NCBI RefSeq assembly: GCF_000648615.1 | Contig: NZ_JFZC01000054.1 | Coordinates: 1 to 43,306, forward strand | Direction: 5' to 3' | Source of the DNA: Sporolactobacillus terrae DSM 11697 | GTDB taxonomy: Bacteria > Bacillota > Bacilli > Bacillales > Sporolactobacillaceae | Length of the DNA stretch: 43,306 nucleotides | Shown: positions 27,167-35,308 of the stretch, one piece after another | Position numbering within the stretch: position 1 is the first letter of the stretch | Layout: each line of letters starts with the position of its first letter | Position numbers and translations under genes: made by a program | Notes under the pieces: model-generated | What the model saw: the letters and a program-made list of their open reading frames with translations, nothing else | What the model was told of the DNA's origin: nothing | Database searches by the model: none

Positions 27167-28084
27167 TTATGAATAGCTTGCTTCAATCTTACAAAGCTGC
27201 GTGTAAAGAAAGTCGTTCACCGGTGTTGGAATCCTATGCTTTTTGCCGAGTCGGCGAATCGTACCGGCGAAAAGATCAACCTCGGTCGGGCGATGCTGCA
27301 GCGTATCTTGGCGCATGGACGGCATTCCCTCGGGGCTGAGCGCATCGTTGATCTTCAGCCAACCGGCAATTTCCGACTCGCGCAGCGGCACGCCTTCCGC
27401 ATTGGCCACCTTGATCACTTCTTTCATCGCTGCAATCACCGTATCGCGCGGTTTGCCCGGCACTTGGATACCTCCGTAGTTGGTCGCAAAAACGGCGGTC
27501 GACTGGTTGACTCCGGTATTGACCATCAACTTGCTCCACATTTTGTGCATCATGCGCGCGGGAATCTCATAAGGAATCTCCGCTTTCTCAAACAATTGCT
27601 GAAGCGCAGCGACCTTTTCTGTACGCGCGTCATCCTTTTCGCCGAAGCTGACAAAACCGATTTTCGTATAGGTCAATTGATTGCCGATTTTCGATGCGTC
27701 CATCCCGGCAACAATGCTGTAGAGCAGCTGTTTGAAGCCAAATGCTTCACCGATCATTTGCTCGCTGCTGATTCCATTCAAAAATGAGATGAGCGTTGTA
27801 TTCGGCCCAACTTGATTGCGTGCACTCTCAATCGCCTTCGCCAACCCGGCGTATTTAACGGTAAAAACCAGCAGATCTGCCGGTTCCATTTGCTCGTCTG
27901 CAGCAACATAATGAAAGGCACAGGGTTCTCCGTTGCAGTACACGCCCTCCTTTTTGTAGCGCTCAATGCGGCGCCTGTCGGCGACAATACGAACCGCATC
28001 GTTCCCCAGATGGTCCGCAAACTGTTTTCCGTACATCATGCCAAGCGCACCGAGCCCAATGATTGCCACTGTTTTGATTTCCAT
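27167..28084 (-). CDS. Ketopantoate reductase family protein (PanE/ApbA)
   Basis: NADPH-dependent reductase of the 2-dehydropantoate reductase fold, 305 residues. The N-terminal Rossmann motif is IIGLGALGMMYG, NGISSEQMIGE includes the usual Asn-Gly, and the C-terminal helical domain has KLMVNTGVNQSTAV with the catalytic Lys/Asn region and RPTEVDLFAGTI near the end, which carries the conserved Glu. The ATG of MEIKTV follows GGAG at six bases; longer upstream reading is unsupported. No panB/panC lies nearby, so the true substrate may be ketopantoate or another 2-oxo acid. Confidence 0.87.
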   Translation of the reverse strand: MEIKTVAIIGLGALGMMYGKQFADHLGNDAVRIVADRRRIERYKKEGVYCNGEPCAFHYVAADEQMEPADLLVFTVKYAGLAKAIESARNQVGPNTTLISFLNGISSEQMIGEAFGFKQLLYSIVAGMDASKIGNQLTYTKIGFVSFGEKDDARTEKVAALQQLFEKAEIPYEIPARMMHKMWSKLMVNTGVNQSTAVFATNYGGIQVPGKPRDTVIAAMKEVIKVANAEGVPLRESEIAGWLKINDALSPEGMPSMRQDTLQHRPTEVDLFAGTIRRLGKKHRIPTPVNDFLYTQLCKIEASYS

Positions 28085-28245
28085 TCCGTTCTCCAACCCC
28101 GTTTCAATTTTCTGTAAGTTTCCTTTAGTATAACCGCTCTGCTTTGCACTTGGAAGAGTTATCGTGCTTCCGGATGCCAGGCCCGTTCTGTATAAAAGCA
28201 ATATGCTTTGTCAAACTAAGTGCAAGACGTAACGGAGGGCTGTTT

Positions 28246-28872
28246 ATGAACGGATTCATGCGTGTGATTGATTTTCATCCCAATTGGCTGTGGCAAGCGG
28301 TCGTTATCCTTCTGTTCGGTGTTCTTTTAATACGGGTTTCCGGAAGGAAGTCCATTTCGCAGATGACCATTCCGCAAACCGTGATTATGATTTCAATTGG
28401 GACGCTACTTGTCCAACCAGTGAGTGGCAAAAGTATTACCTTGTCCTTTATCATTGGAGCTATTTTTGTTGCCACACTGTCTGTCATCGATCAGCTTCAA
28501 TTAAAATGGGACTGGGCGGAGTCGCTTTTCTCCGGACATGCAAAAATTATCATTAAAAACGGTAAACTGCGTGCGCGACGGTTGCGAAAAATGAAAATGA
28601 CGGTCGACCACATTGAAATGCAGTTGCGGCAGAACGGGGTCGAGCAACTTGAAGATATCGAAATGGCGACGGTGGAACAGAGCGGACAAATTGCCTGCCT
28701 GCTTGTTCAAAAGAAGCGCCCGGCGACAAAAGAAGATATTGCCGCGCTGCAGCGAGATCTTGCGGTGATTGCAAAAGCCTTGCATGTTCAGCTCCCCTCC
28801 CAACAGAAAAAAAAGCCGCAAGAAGCGAAACTCTTTACTGAGATCGAAAACCACCGCAAACAGCCGCGCTGA
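28246..28872 (+). CDS. YetF/DUF421 family membrane protein
   Basis: Membrane protein of 208 residues. Three membrane helices (about 15-35, 45-60 and 65-85), including RVSGRKSISQMTIPQTVIMI, precede the DUF421 cytosolic domain (KIIIKNGKLRARRLRKMKMT, DHIEMQLRQNGVEQLEDIEMATVEQSGQIAC). Bacillus relatives YetF and YrbG/YkjA are membrane proteins linked to spore or envelope functions, but the activity is unknown. The charged C-terminal tail ends EIENHRKQPR. GGAGGG precedes the ATG by six bases. Confidence 0.87.
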   Translation: MNGFMRVIDFHPNWLWQAVVILLFGVLLIRVSGRKSISQMTIPQTVIMISIGTLLVQPVSGKSITLSFIIGAIFVATLSVIDQLQLKWDWAESLFSGHAKIIIKNGKLRARRLRKMKMTVDHIEMQLRQNGVEQLEDIEMATVEQSGQIACLLVQKKRPATKEDIAALQRDLAVIAKALHVQLPSQQKKKPQEAKLFTEIENHRKQPR

Positions 28873-28880
28873 GCAGCCAT

Positions 28881-29012
28881 TTAATGATTACCAGACTTTC
28901 GACCGGCTGATTCAGTATCTCGATGATTAAACGCTTCGTATTGTTTGGCTTTATCCACGACATCCAAATTGCGACTTACCCTTTGCGCCGGTTCTTCCAT
29001 TTCTTTTCTCAT
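28881..29012 (-). CDS. Possible small protein, 43 residues
   Basis: A short reading frame opposite the end of the YetF gene. It begins MRKEMEEPAQRVSRNLDVVD and ends at a TAA, with a purine-rich AGAGAAAATGGA before the ATG. The composition (Glu/Arg/Asp/Asn-rich, hydrophilic) recalls the many small Bacillales spore or stress proteins, but I recognise no family. It could be chance. Confidence 0.35.
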   Translation of the reverse strand: MRKEMEEPAQRVSRNLDVVDKAKQYEAFNHRDTESAGRKSGNH

Positions 29013-29076
29013 TCCATTTTCTCTGATTTATAGGCAAACCCTAATTATTTTCAATCATCCTCGATCTTGATCTTCT

Positions 29077-29113
29077 GTTCTATCTGTTATACAATTAGTA
29101 TAACAGATAGAAC
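29077..29113. promoter_or_regulatory. Operator/promoter of gntR, 16-bp perfect inverted repeat
   Basis: GTTCTATCTGTTATAC (29077-29092) and GTATAACAGATAGAAC (29098-29113) are perfect arms around AATTA. The site overlaps promoter-like TATACA and TATAAC words and ends 16 bp before the ATG of a YtrA-type GntR gene. Autorepression is the natural reading. Confidence 0.8.
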
Positions 29114-29129
29114 AAAGAGGTGTTCGATC

Positions 29130-29516
29130 ATGCTTCTGTCGATTGATTTCAGCTCGGATCAAGCGATCTATATGCAAATACGCGATGCGATTGTCACCGG
29201 GATTGCCTCGGGAAAACTTCAGGACGGCGATACACTGCCCTCGGTTCGCGTGCTTGGCTCCGAACTTGGCGTGAATCTCCATACTGTGAACAAAGCGTAT
29301 CAACTGCTTCAAAGCGAAGGGTTTATTGATATTCAGCGACGACGCGGAACATTCATCAAAGCCGGCAAAACCGCTCAAAGCACGGCTGCTTTCTTAAGGA
29401 AATACGGCGTGCCGCTTAAAGACATGGTGCACGCGGCGGTCACAGAACGTGTTGACCGCGCTGTGCTCCATAAAATGATTGATCATTTGTACGACGAATT
29501 GGCGGGTACAGAATGA
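29130..29516 (+). CDS. GntR family regulator, YtrA subfamily
   Basis: Short GntR regulator of 128 residues. The winged helix is about residues 10-75: AIYMQIRDAIVTGIASGKLQ, DTLPSVRVLGSELGVNLHTV and NKAYQLLQSEGFIDI with the wing RRRGTFI. The C-terminal ~45 residues form only a short dimerisation helix, as in the YtrA subfamily, which lacks a ligand domain. The ATG of MLLSID follows GAGGTG. It is followed by a DUF1648 membrane protein gene. The 16-bp-arm operator upstream suggests autorepression. Part of its 3' end is duplicated downstream (29545-29720). Confidence 0.92.
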   Translation: MLLSIDFSSDQAIYMQIRDAIVTGIASGKLQDGDTLPSVRVLGSELGVNLHTVNKAYQLLQSEGFIDIQRRRGTFIKAGKTAQSTAAFLRKYGVPLKDMVHAAVTERVDRAVLHKMIDHLYDELAGTE

Positions 29517-29544
29517 TGCCGTTCCTGCATCTTGGTGCTTTTTT

Positions 29545-29720
29545 GTATGCCGCTTTCTGCGAAACGTTCAGTACGTCGCCCAAAATCTTTGTGCGCTCGG
29601 CGGTCGAATAAAGCATTGCCGCGCCGTCCTGCACCAGATCATTGACTACGCTTATGACAAAACTGGAGGGAACCGAATCATGATCTCATTACTTCTTATT
29701 GGAACATTTTTCATTGTCGC
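29545..29720 (+). repeat. Diverged tandem duplication of the gntR/DUF1648 junction
   Basis: This segment resembles 29385-29560 at a 160-bp offset. The gntR copy encodes VDRAVLHKMIDHLYDELAGT; the second encodes HCRAVLHQIIDYAYDKTGGN in an interrupted frame. The match seems to continue into the beginning of the next gene: after the first copy comes ATG-CCG-TTC-CTG (MPFLHLGAFLYAAF), comparable to the true start MISLLLIGTFFIVA. So a block holding the end of gntR and the beginning of the membrane gene was apparently copied. Confidence 0.55.
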
Positions 29721-30723
29721 CTGTCTTTTTATCGCTCAGCCTTGGTTTGCACGCAAAAATGTCTTTTTCGGCGTTGTCTTTGCTAATGATCAGGTTCGTA
29801 ATCATCCGACTGCTCAGAAAATCATGCGCCGCTATCTGATCGAAAGTATCGGTACGGCGCTGATCCTGCTGGTACTCCTAATCGTGGCACGGTTATTCAG
29901 CAGCCGGGAGCTCGTACTGGCGATTGCCTGCAACTTGATCTTTTTTGCACTCCTCGCGCTGGAAACGCTTCTCTTCATCCGCGGCAACACGGGAATGCGC
30001 CGACTGAAAAAACAACTTCAACCGAATCCGCAGCTGAGCACAAATAAAATTTCTGTTGCGATCGGCCGGAACGCACGCGAAAACGTCCTTCCGCTTCGCT
30101 GGCTGCTGCTGCTTCTCCCGTTCTTTATTGCAACACTTGTGGTCGCCTGCTTCGGTTATCCTTATATGCCTGATTCCATTCCTGTTCATTTTGGGCTGAC
30201 CGGGCCGGATCGATGGGCAGCGAAATCGTGGTTGACCGTATTGAATCCGGTCTTCTTCCAGCTGATCTTTGGCGCACTGATCCTGTTTGTACGCCGGGCG
30301 CCGGCATCCGTTAAAGGAAATCCGAATGCCGCACCAGGGTATGCGGCATACCGCAAAATGCTGAACCTGATTCTAATCCTTTTTTGCCTAGCAACCCAGT
30401 CCATCTTTTTTCTAATGGTCGCAAGCCCCCTGCTCCACGTTCATTACGTCTGGTTTCTTATCATCGGCGTGCTTGATTTCGGGCTAATGTTTGCCATGTT
30501 CCTCATTCACGCCCGCTTCGTGCGCCGTAAAACGGCATCCGGTTCGATTTTGGATGATGATGACAAATGGATTGGAGGCATCTTTTACTTTAATCGTTCG
30601 GATCCATCACTTTTCATTGAAAAACGCGTGGGAATCGGCTACACCGTGAATATGGCACGTCCTGTTGTCTGGATTGCGCTTGCCCTTATCGTCACCTCGG
30701 TCGTTCTGTTCAGCCTGTATTAA
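29680..30723 (+). CDS. DUF1648/DUF5808 membrane protein
   Basis: Integral membrane protein of 347 residues with about eight membrane segments. The central DUF1648 motif is YPYMPDSIPVHFGLTGPDRWAAKS, shared with SdpI-type immunity/signalling proteins (here cited in two parts: PDSIPVHFGLTG and DRWAAKS). Near the end, DDDKWIGGIFYFNRSDPSLF and RVGIGYTVNMARP form the DUF5808 region. The ATG follows GGAGGG by nine bases. Being just downstream of the YtrA-type regulator, it is probably its main target. The function is unknown; some relatives confer immunity or sense envelope stress. Confidence 0.85.
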   Translation: MISLLLIGTFFIVACLFIAQPWFARKNVFFGVVFANDQVRNHPTAQKIMRRYLIESIGTALILLVLLIVARLFSSRELVLAIACNLIFFALLALETLLFIRGNTGMRRLKKQLQPNPQLSTNKISVAIGRNARENVLPLRWLLLLLPFFIATLVVACFGYPYMPDSIPVHFGLTGPDRWAAKSWLTVLNPVFFQLIFGALILFVRRAPASVKGNPNAAPGYAAYRKMLNLILILFCLATQSIFFLMVASPLLHVHYVWFLIIGVLDFGLMFAMFLIHARFVRRKTASGSILDDDDKWIGGIFYFNRSDPSLFIEKRVGIGYTVNMARPVVWIALALIVTSVVLFSLY

Positions 30724-30799
30724 GCATAACTGTGCCCTCACCGAATCGAACGCCTATCATAAACTGTAGCGTAACGATTAATCTTAGGAGTGGTGACCT

Positions 30800-31246
30800 A
30801 TGCCTTTTGATGATGCACATGATCGGCAGCCATTGGAACAAAATTCTGGTGCGCCCTTTGTCGATGCAATTCTGAATGCAATTAAGGGAGAGGCAGCGGC
30901 GGTCGATTTTTATGGTCGCTTGGCTGAGGCTGCGCCAAACGCGGCTATGCGGGACCGTATTCTGAGCATCCGCCGTGATGAACAAGATCACTTTCACTTG
31001 TTCAGCCGGCTCTATGAACCGTTCACTGAAGTGCAGGCATCGGTTCCGATCACAGCGGTTGCTTTCGGTTCTTTTTCCAATGGGCTCAGGATTGCTTATC
31101 GCGATGAACTTAACGATTATGAAACGTATCGCAATCTTTATCTAAACACGCAAGCCCTCACCACCCGCAACATTCTCTTACGCGCTTTTACCGATGAAAT
31201 CAAGCATGCCGTACGTTTTGGTTTCATGACCGTCTCTCTGGTCTAA
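30800..31246 (+). CDS. Ferritin-like/rubrerythrin-type domain protein
   Basis: Four-helix ferritin-like protein of 148 residues. Candidate di-iron ligands are in the expected places: IKGEAAAVDFY in helix 1, RRDEQDHFHLF (ExxH-like) in helix 2, ELNDYETYRNLY in helix 3 and DEIKHAVRFG (ExxH) in helix 4. It resembles ferritin-like proteins of Bacillales whose role in iron handling or peroxide defence is unproven. AGGAGTGG precedes the ATG. It is transcribed alone and ends at a strong terminator. Confidence 0.82.
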   Translation: MPFDDAHDRQPLEQNSGAPFVDAILNAIKGEAAAVDFYGRLAEAAPNAAMRDRILSIRRDEQDHFHLFSRLYEPFTEVQASVPITAVAFGSFSNGLRIAYRDELNDYETYRNLYLNTQALTTRNILLRAFTDEIKHAVRFGFMTVSLV

Positions 31247-31261
31247 AGAATTCGTTTACGT

Positions 31262-31298
31262 CTGCCTGTCTGGTTGCCGGACAAGGGCAGATTTTGTT
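31262..31298 (+). terminator. Intrinsic terminator after the ferritin-like gene
   Basis: CTGCC-TGTCTGG pairs with CCGGACAAGGGCAG (31277-31290), with a small bulge, and runs into ATTTTGTT. Downstream, 31300-31554 shows only a short fragment of the dispersed repeat (31508-31538: CAAAATCACATACTTTCTTT) and no gene. Confidence 0.7.
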
Positions 31299-31554
31299 GT
31301 CTCCGGGGAGCCGCGTTGTTTCCATTTCACACGGCAAACAGCAGCACTTTTTTCCCGCATGTTCACCGAGCGGCAGACTGCTGCGCTATAATGATAGGTA
31401 ACGTGGATACACGGCTTCTGCTTGAGATGGCGCACTCGGTCAATCGTAATCATCGCTGATCCCGCACTTCTATTTATTGAGCGAACGCCGCTTTTTCGAG
31501 TATCCACAGGTTCAAAATCACATACTTTCTTTCTTGGAGCAAAGGAGAATTCGC

Positions 31555-32649
31555 ATGATTCGCATACAAAAAATAGCGCTCCCGGAAACCGGACGAGTCC
31601 TGGTCATTTCCGACATTCACGGCGATTTGACGCTTTTTCAAAGGCTTCTCGAAAAAATAGCCTATACTCCCGAGGATACATTGATTCTTAACGGCGATCT
31701 GTGCGAGCGCGGGCCGTCCAGTCTCGGTGTGATCCGATATGCGCGAAAGCTCATGGACTCGAGCAGCCGCGTCTTTATCACCGAGGGCAACTGCGACCGG
31801 CTGATCCATCACGTCTTCGACAACGATCCGGCTGTCTTCGATCACTTGGCGCAGCATCCGCATTCCCTTATGAACGAATGGATTGAGGAACAGGGTAAAA
31901 CGATCGCCGATTTTGATTCCGTTCCTGCACTTGCCGCATTTTATCGGCAAACATGCGGCGATGAAATCGACTGGCTGTTCTCGCTGCCGACCGCCCTGGA
32001 AGCTGACCACTATCTGTTCATCCACGCCGGTATCGACGACCGCGCGGACTGGCGCGAAACGAGCCATCGATCCGCCGTCGCCATCCCGCACTTTTATACA
32101 CGCACGCATCAGTGTGAAAAGAACGTTGTCGTCGGTCATTGGCCGGTCGTTAACTATCGAAGTGAAGCAATCACCTGCCATAATCCAATCATCGCTCTTG
32201 ATAAACGAATGATCTGTATCGATGGCGGCAATCAAGTCCGTTTTGACGGCCAGTTGAACGCGCTGATCATCGAGCGGAACCCGAAAGGCGATCGGATTCG
32301 TTTCGCCAGCGTTGACCATTTTCACAAAGTCGCAACGATCACACAGTGCTATACGCCGCCGGCTGATTTTGTCGGCACCTTGAACTACCCAAATTACGCC
32401 GTTCGGCTGCTGAAACGCGGAACTTATTTCAGCCTCTGCGAAAACATCGCGCTCGGACTCACTCAATGGATTAAAAATGAATATCTGGAGAAAAAGAACG
32501 ACGGATTCACTGCCGCAGACGATCTCAGCTGTTCCGGCCTCCCGGTTTGCACAGGCGACCAGGTCGCTGTGGTCGATGATGGCTGCGCCGGTTATACACT
32601 GATCAAAAAAGAAGGATCGGTTGGCTGGGTCCCGAAACAATGCCTGTAA
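31555..32649 (+). CDS. PPP-family metallophosphatase with C-terminal SH3-like domain
   Basis: Metal-dependent phosphatase of 364 residues. The N-terminal PPP motifs are all seen: SDIHGD (about 18-23), NGDLCERGPSS (about 46-56) and EGNCDRLIHH, with FIHAGID and VVGHWPV later as His ligands, and IDGG near 222. This pattern fits Ser/Thr-type or diadenosine-tetraphosphatase-like enzymes. A C-terminal part (about 325-364, TGDQVAVVDDGCAGYTLIKK, then GSVGWVPKQCL) looks like an SH3-type domain, an unusual attachment that might bind a partner or the cell wall. No signal peptide. The ATG follows AAAGGAG. It stands alone and ends at the terminator 32743-32788. Confidence 0.87.
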   Translation: MIRIQKIALPETGRVLVISDIHGDLTLFQRLLEKIAYTPEDTLILNGDLCERGPSSLGVIRYARKLMDSSSRVFITEGNCDRLIHHVFDNDPAVFDHLAQHPHSLMNEWIEEQGKTIADFDSVPALAAFYRQTCGDEIDWLFSLPTALEADHYLFIHAGIDDRADWRETSHRSAVAIPHFYTRTHQCEKNVVVGHWPVVNYRSEAITCHNPIIALDKRMICIDGGNQVRFDGQLNALIIERNPKGDRIRFASVDHFHKVATITQCYTPPADFVGTLNYPNYAVRLLKRGTYFSLCENIALGLTQWIKNEYLEKKNDGFTAADDLSCSGLPVCTGDQVAVVDDGCAGYTLIKKEGSVGWVPKQCL

Positions 32650-32742
32650 GCACGTCCAACCGATTCGGCGGACGTTTGTAGTGAACGGGTCAAAATCGTA
32701 TCAAACGGTCGAAAATCGTATCAAACCGCAGTCAAACCAACG

Positions 32743-32788
32743 AAACCCCTGATCCAGAAGTGCTGCACTTGTGGATCAGGGGTTTGCG
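32743..32788. terminator. Bidirectional terminator between the phosphatase and sorbitol operon
   Basis: AAACCCCTGATCC (32743-32755) pairs perfectly with GGATCAGGGGTTT (32773-32785), and an inner AAGTGC/GCACTT pair extends the stem. It lies between two converging genes and should stop both. Confidence 0.85.
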
Positions 32789-32795
32789 TTTGAGA

Positions 32796-33188
32796 TCATC
32801 GTTCAATTTTAATGGTTGATCCGACGCTCATTGCGGGGATCGGCTTTGCTTGAAGATACAACGTGCCTGCAAGGTCTGCTTTGCTGCTGCCGTCGAAGCG
32901 CATCGTGATGTGACCGAGGTCAACAAGATTTTTCTGAACCAAATTGCCAACAGCCGTTATTTTAAAAACATCGGTATCAATGGCTACCTGCTGCCCCACT
33001 TTGATTTCGCCTTGGATTGGTCTCACTTCAATGCCAAAGCAATAATCTTTTAATCCTGCCGGGGCTTCGTCTCCAAAAAGAACCAACATATTTTCCTTCA
33101 GAAATTCTTTTGCGGATTTGCCGATACTTTTTATAGTGGTCTGATAGATTTCTGCGCGATCGGCTGTCTTTTTCTTCATACTAAACAT
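32796..33188 (-). CDS. gutA: Sorbitol PTS component EIIA (GutA/SrlB)
   Basis: Cytosolic EIIA domain of the glucitol/sorbitol PTS, 130 residues, last gene of the operon. Family features: YQTTIKSIGKSA at the start, LVLFGDEAPAGLKDYCF, GEIKVGQQ, KITAVGNLVQKNL, LGHITMRFDGSS and GTLYL. In E. coli SrlB the phosphorylated residue is His43 in YCFIH; here the corresponding positions read YCFGI, so that His appears to be Ile53. The only His in the protein is His93 in LGHIT. So either this branch uses that His or the protein is not phosphorylated in the usual way. AAAGGAGG precedes the chosen ATG. The gene lies 54 bp after EIIBC. Confidence 0.88.
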   Translation of the reverse strand: MFSMKKKTADRAEIYQTTIKSIGKSAKEFLKENMLVLFGDEAPAGLKDYCFGIEVRPIQGEIKVGQQVAIDTDVFKITAVGNLVQKNLVDLGHITMRFDGSSKADLAGTLYLQAKPIPAMSVGSTIKIER

Positions 33189-33242
33189 TTTTCGTCCTCC
33201 TTTTGATTTAAAGCGCTTCATCTTATTAGCGTGAAAAATCAC

Positions 33243-34244
33243 TTAGACATAGAGACCGAAGCTGCACAGCCATGCAAAAGCCACGCGCGGGGCACCGGTT
33301 AGGAAACGGGAGTAGAGTACCGCAGGAACACCGACTTCGACCGTTTCCGGTTTTGCTTCGGCAAGCCCGAGACCAACCGGAATAAAATCACATGCATTCT
33401 GCGTGTTAATCGCGAATAGTGCCGGAAGTGCGAGCTGCGGCGGGATGTTGCCCTTTCCGATTTCCACGCCGATTAGCGTGCCGATCACCTGGCCGATCAC
33501 ACCGCCAGGGCCAAGCAGCGGCGACAAGAAGGGCAGCGAACAGATAAAACCAATCAGCATCAGGCCCCATATATTCCCGGCGAGCGGCGACATGACCTTG
33601 CCGAACCAATTGCCGATGCCTGATCCTTGAATGATCCCGATAATCATTGCGACAAAAGCCATGAAGGGAAGAATCGTATTCAGCATGGTTTGAATCGCAT
33701 CACGGCCTGCTTGATACAACGTGTTGATCACTTTTCCGGCGCCGAGGCCGATCTTTGTAAATAAGTCTTTATTCTCGCGCTCAGCCAGTGTTTCCGAAAT
33801 CTTTTTATCCGAACTGTAGGTGAATTCCTTTTGCGTATCCGGTGCTATCGTCATTTCCGACTGCTCCGATGCATCCGCAGCTGTGATTTGATCAACGCCA
33901 ACATTCGATACATAAATCGATGCATTAATGTATTGCGCGAGCGGTCCGCTTTTCCCGGTCGGCATGACATTAATGGTCGGAATGCCTTTTTTCGGATAGA
34001 TGCCGCAGCGGAGCGTCCCGCCGCAATCGACAATCGCAACAGCAACTTCTTCATCCGGCACGCTGGTTTTGAATCCGTTAACCGGGATGCCTCCCGTCAG
34101 TTCCGCAAGTTTGTCGACAATCGCCGGTTTATTGCCGCCGCCGACAATATATAAGATCTTATCTTTTCCTTGTTTCGGGGTTATGGTGAGCGGTCCGCCA
34201 TAACCGCCGCTTCCTTTAACGACTTTCGCTGATCGATAGCTCAT
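33243..34244 (-). CDS. gutB: Sorbitol PTS component EIIBC (GutB/SrlE)
   Basis: Glucitol/sorbitol-specific EIIB domain fused to part of the permease, 333 residues (E. coli SrlE 319). The N-terminal IIB domain (about 1-165) has [21 protein letters not shown]-like YIVGGGNKP and [15 protein letters not shown]; the phosphorylated Cys is probably Cys74. The C-terminal half carries the membrane segments, with [18 protein letters not shown] and [15 protein letters not shown]. The second of two adjacent ATG codons has the better spacing to GGAGG. It starts 14 bp after gutC. Together with GutC and GutA it imports sorbitol as sorbitol 6-phosphate. Confidence 0.93.
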   Translation of the reverse strand: MSYRSAKVVKGSGGYGGPLTITPKQGKDKILYIVGGGNKPAIVDKLAELTGGIPVNGFKTSVPDEEVAVAIVDCGGTLRCGIYPKKGIPTINVMPTGKSGPLAQYINASIYVSNVGVDQITAADASEQSEMTIAPDTQKEFTYSSDKKISETLAERENKDLFTKIGLGAGKVINTLYQAGRDAIQTMLNTILPFMAFVAMIIGIIQGSGIGNWFGKVMSPLAGNIWGLMLIGFICSLPFLSPLLGPGGVIGQVIGTLIGVEIGKGNIPPQLALPALFAINTQNACDFIPVGLGLAEAKPETVEVGVPAVLYSRFLTGAPRVAFAWLCSFGLYV

Positions 34245-34258
34245 CATCGCTCCTCCTC

Positions 34259-34813
34259 TCAAACCGATTTAATATCCGTCTTTTTACTTAAGGTCACATT
34301 CTGCTGTTTGGACACCCAGCCCGTAATAAAATCGGTAATCCATCCGCAAAAGAAGTTGGCCACCAGCCCAACAAGCAAATATCTGATCGCAAGCGGCGTT
34401 GTATCCAAGCCTAATCGCTGAACGCCTTGGGCGATCCCAAGCCAAATAAACAGTTCAGCGGCATTGATATGCGGGAATACGCCGTTGCTTGTATGGCAGA
34501 AAAAAGCAGCCGATGCAAAATAACTCGGTTTATAGTATTCCGGCATAAACCGTCCGAGCGAATGCACCATCGGATTGGCCAGCATAAACGCGCCGAGAAA
34601 GGGCAGAACCATGTAGCGCAGCAATGGATTGCTCGCTGATTTAGCAGCCAATTTATTAATCTTCTCCGCTCCAATTAAACCGATTAAGGCATTCATCGCA
34701 ACGAGTAGCATCAGCACAAGAGGTACAATTGAGGTCATCCATGAGAGAAAGGTCTTTCCGCCTGTTTGAAAAAGGTAAATAAATCCCTTTGCTGCTTCGA
34801 CAACAAAGTCCAT
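34259..34813 (-). CDS. gutC: Sorbitol PTS component EIIC (GutC/SrlA)
   Basis: Membrane subunit of the glucitol/sorbitol PTS, 184 residues (E. coli SrlA 187). It begins [20 protein letters not shown], aligning with the start of SrlA, and contains [32 protein letters not shown] and [19 protein letters not shown], all typical. The ATG of MDFVVEA is chosen because AGGGG is eight bases upstream; a GTG and an ATG two or three codons earlier are too close to it. It sits between gutM and gutB with short gaps. Confidence 0.93.
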   Translation of the reverse strand: MDFVVEAAKGFIYLFQTGGKTFLSWMTSIVPLVLMLLVAMNALIGLIGAEKINKLAAKSASNPLLRYMVLPFLGAFMLANPMVHSLGRFMPEYYKPSYFASAAFFCHTSNGVFPHINAAELFIWLGIAQGVQRLGLDTTPLAIRYLLVGLVANFFCGWITDFITGWVSKQQNVTLSKKTDIKSV

Positions 34814-34828
34814 GTTCATCACCCCTGA

Positions 34829-35293
34829 TTAGTTTGATTTTCGCCGTCTTAGAAACCGATTTTTAATCATCATTGACGCGCCGCTGAGCGGCGTTCGAGC
34901 GTTTGACTGTTCAATCGTCCCCCCGTTTGCGACAACCGTATAATTGTGCACACTGTCGGCAATCGCCTGTTGCAGCAGTTTGTTAAAGCCTTTCAGTTTT
35001 GCTTCAGGGAGCGTTTGAATGTTCTCGCCGATGAGCGCCTTCATCGTTTGAAATCGAGCGAGAATGGTGACGCCCTGCATCTTTCGCGCATCGAAGATTT
35101 GTCCCGTATCCGTGACATTGAAGAAGACAATCGTACCCGATCTGAAATGGCCTTTCTTACGGCCAATCGCTACTTTTCCTTTCCGGCGCATGTCGACAAA
35201 CACATTGGAAAAATGTTTGATTTGAAAATAGCCAAGAAAGATCTGAAGGAGAAAGGCACCACCAATGAAGATCATTAACTCATAAAAAAACAA
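34829..35293 (-). CDS. gutM: Sorbitol operon activator GutM
   Basis: GutM-type accessory activator of 154 residues. An N-terminal membrane segment (IFIGGAFLLQIFLGYFQI) is followed by the conserved DMRRKGKVAIGRKKGHFRSG, FNVTDTGQI and KMQGVTILARF. In L. casei, GutM is required with GutR for full induction of the sorbitol genes. The start is a TTG with GAGGTG upstream. Spacing is 15 bp from gutR and 15 bp to gutC, so it is in the middle of the operon. The membrane segment suggests contact with the PTS permease. Confidence 0.9.
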   Translation of the reverse strand: MFFYELMIFIGGAFLLQIFLGYFQIKHFSNVFVDMRRKGKVAIGRKKGHFRSGTIVFFNVTDTGQIFDARKMQGVTILARFQTMKALIGENIQTLPEAKLKGFNKLLQQAIADSVHNYTVVANGGTIEQSNARTPLSGASMMIKNRFLRRRKSN

Positions 35294-35308
35294 ATACGTT
35301 CACCTCTT

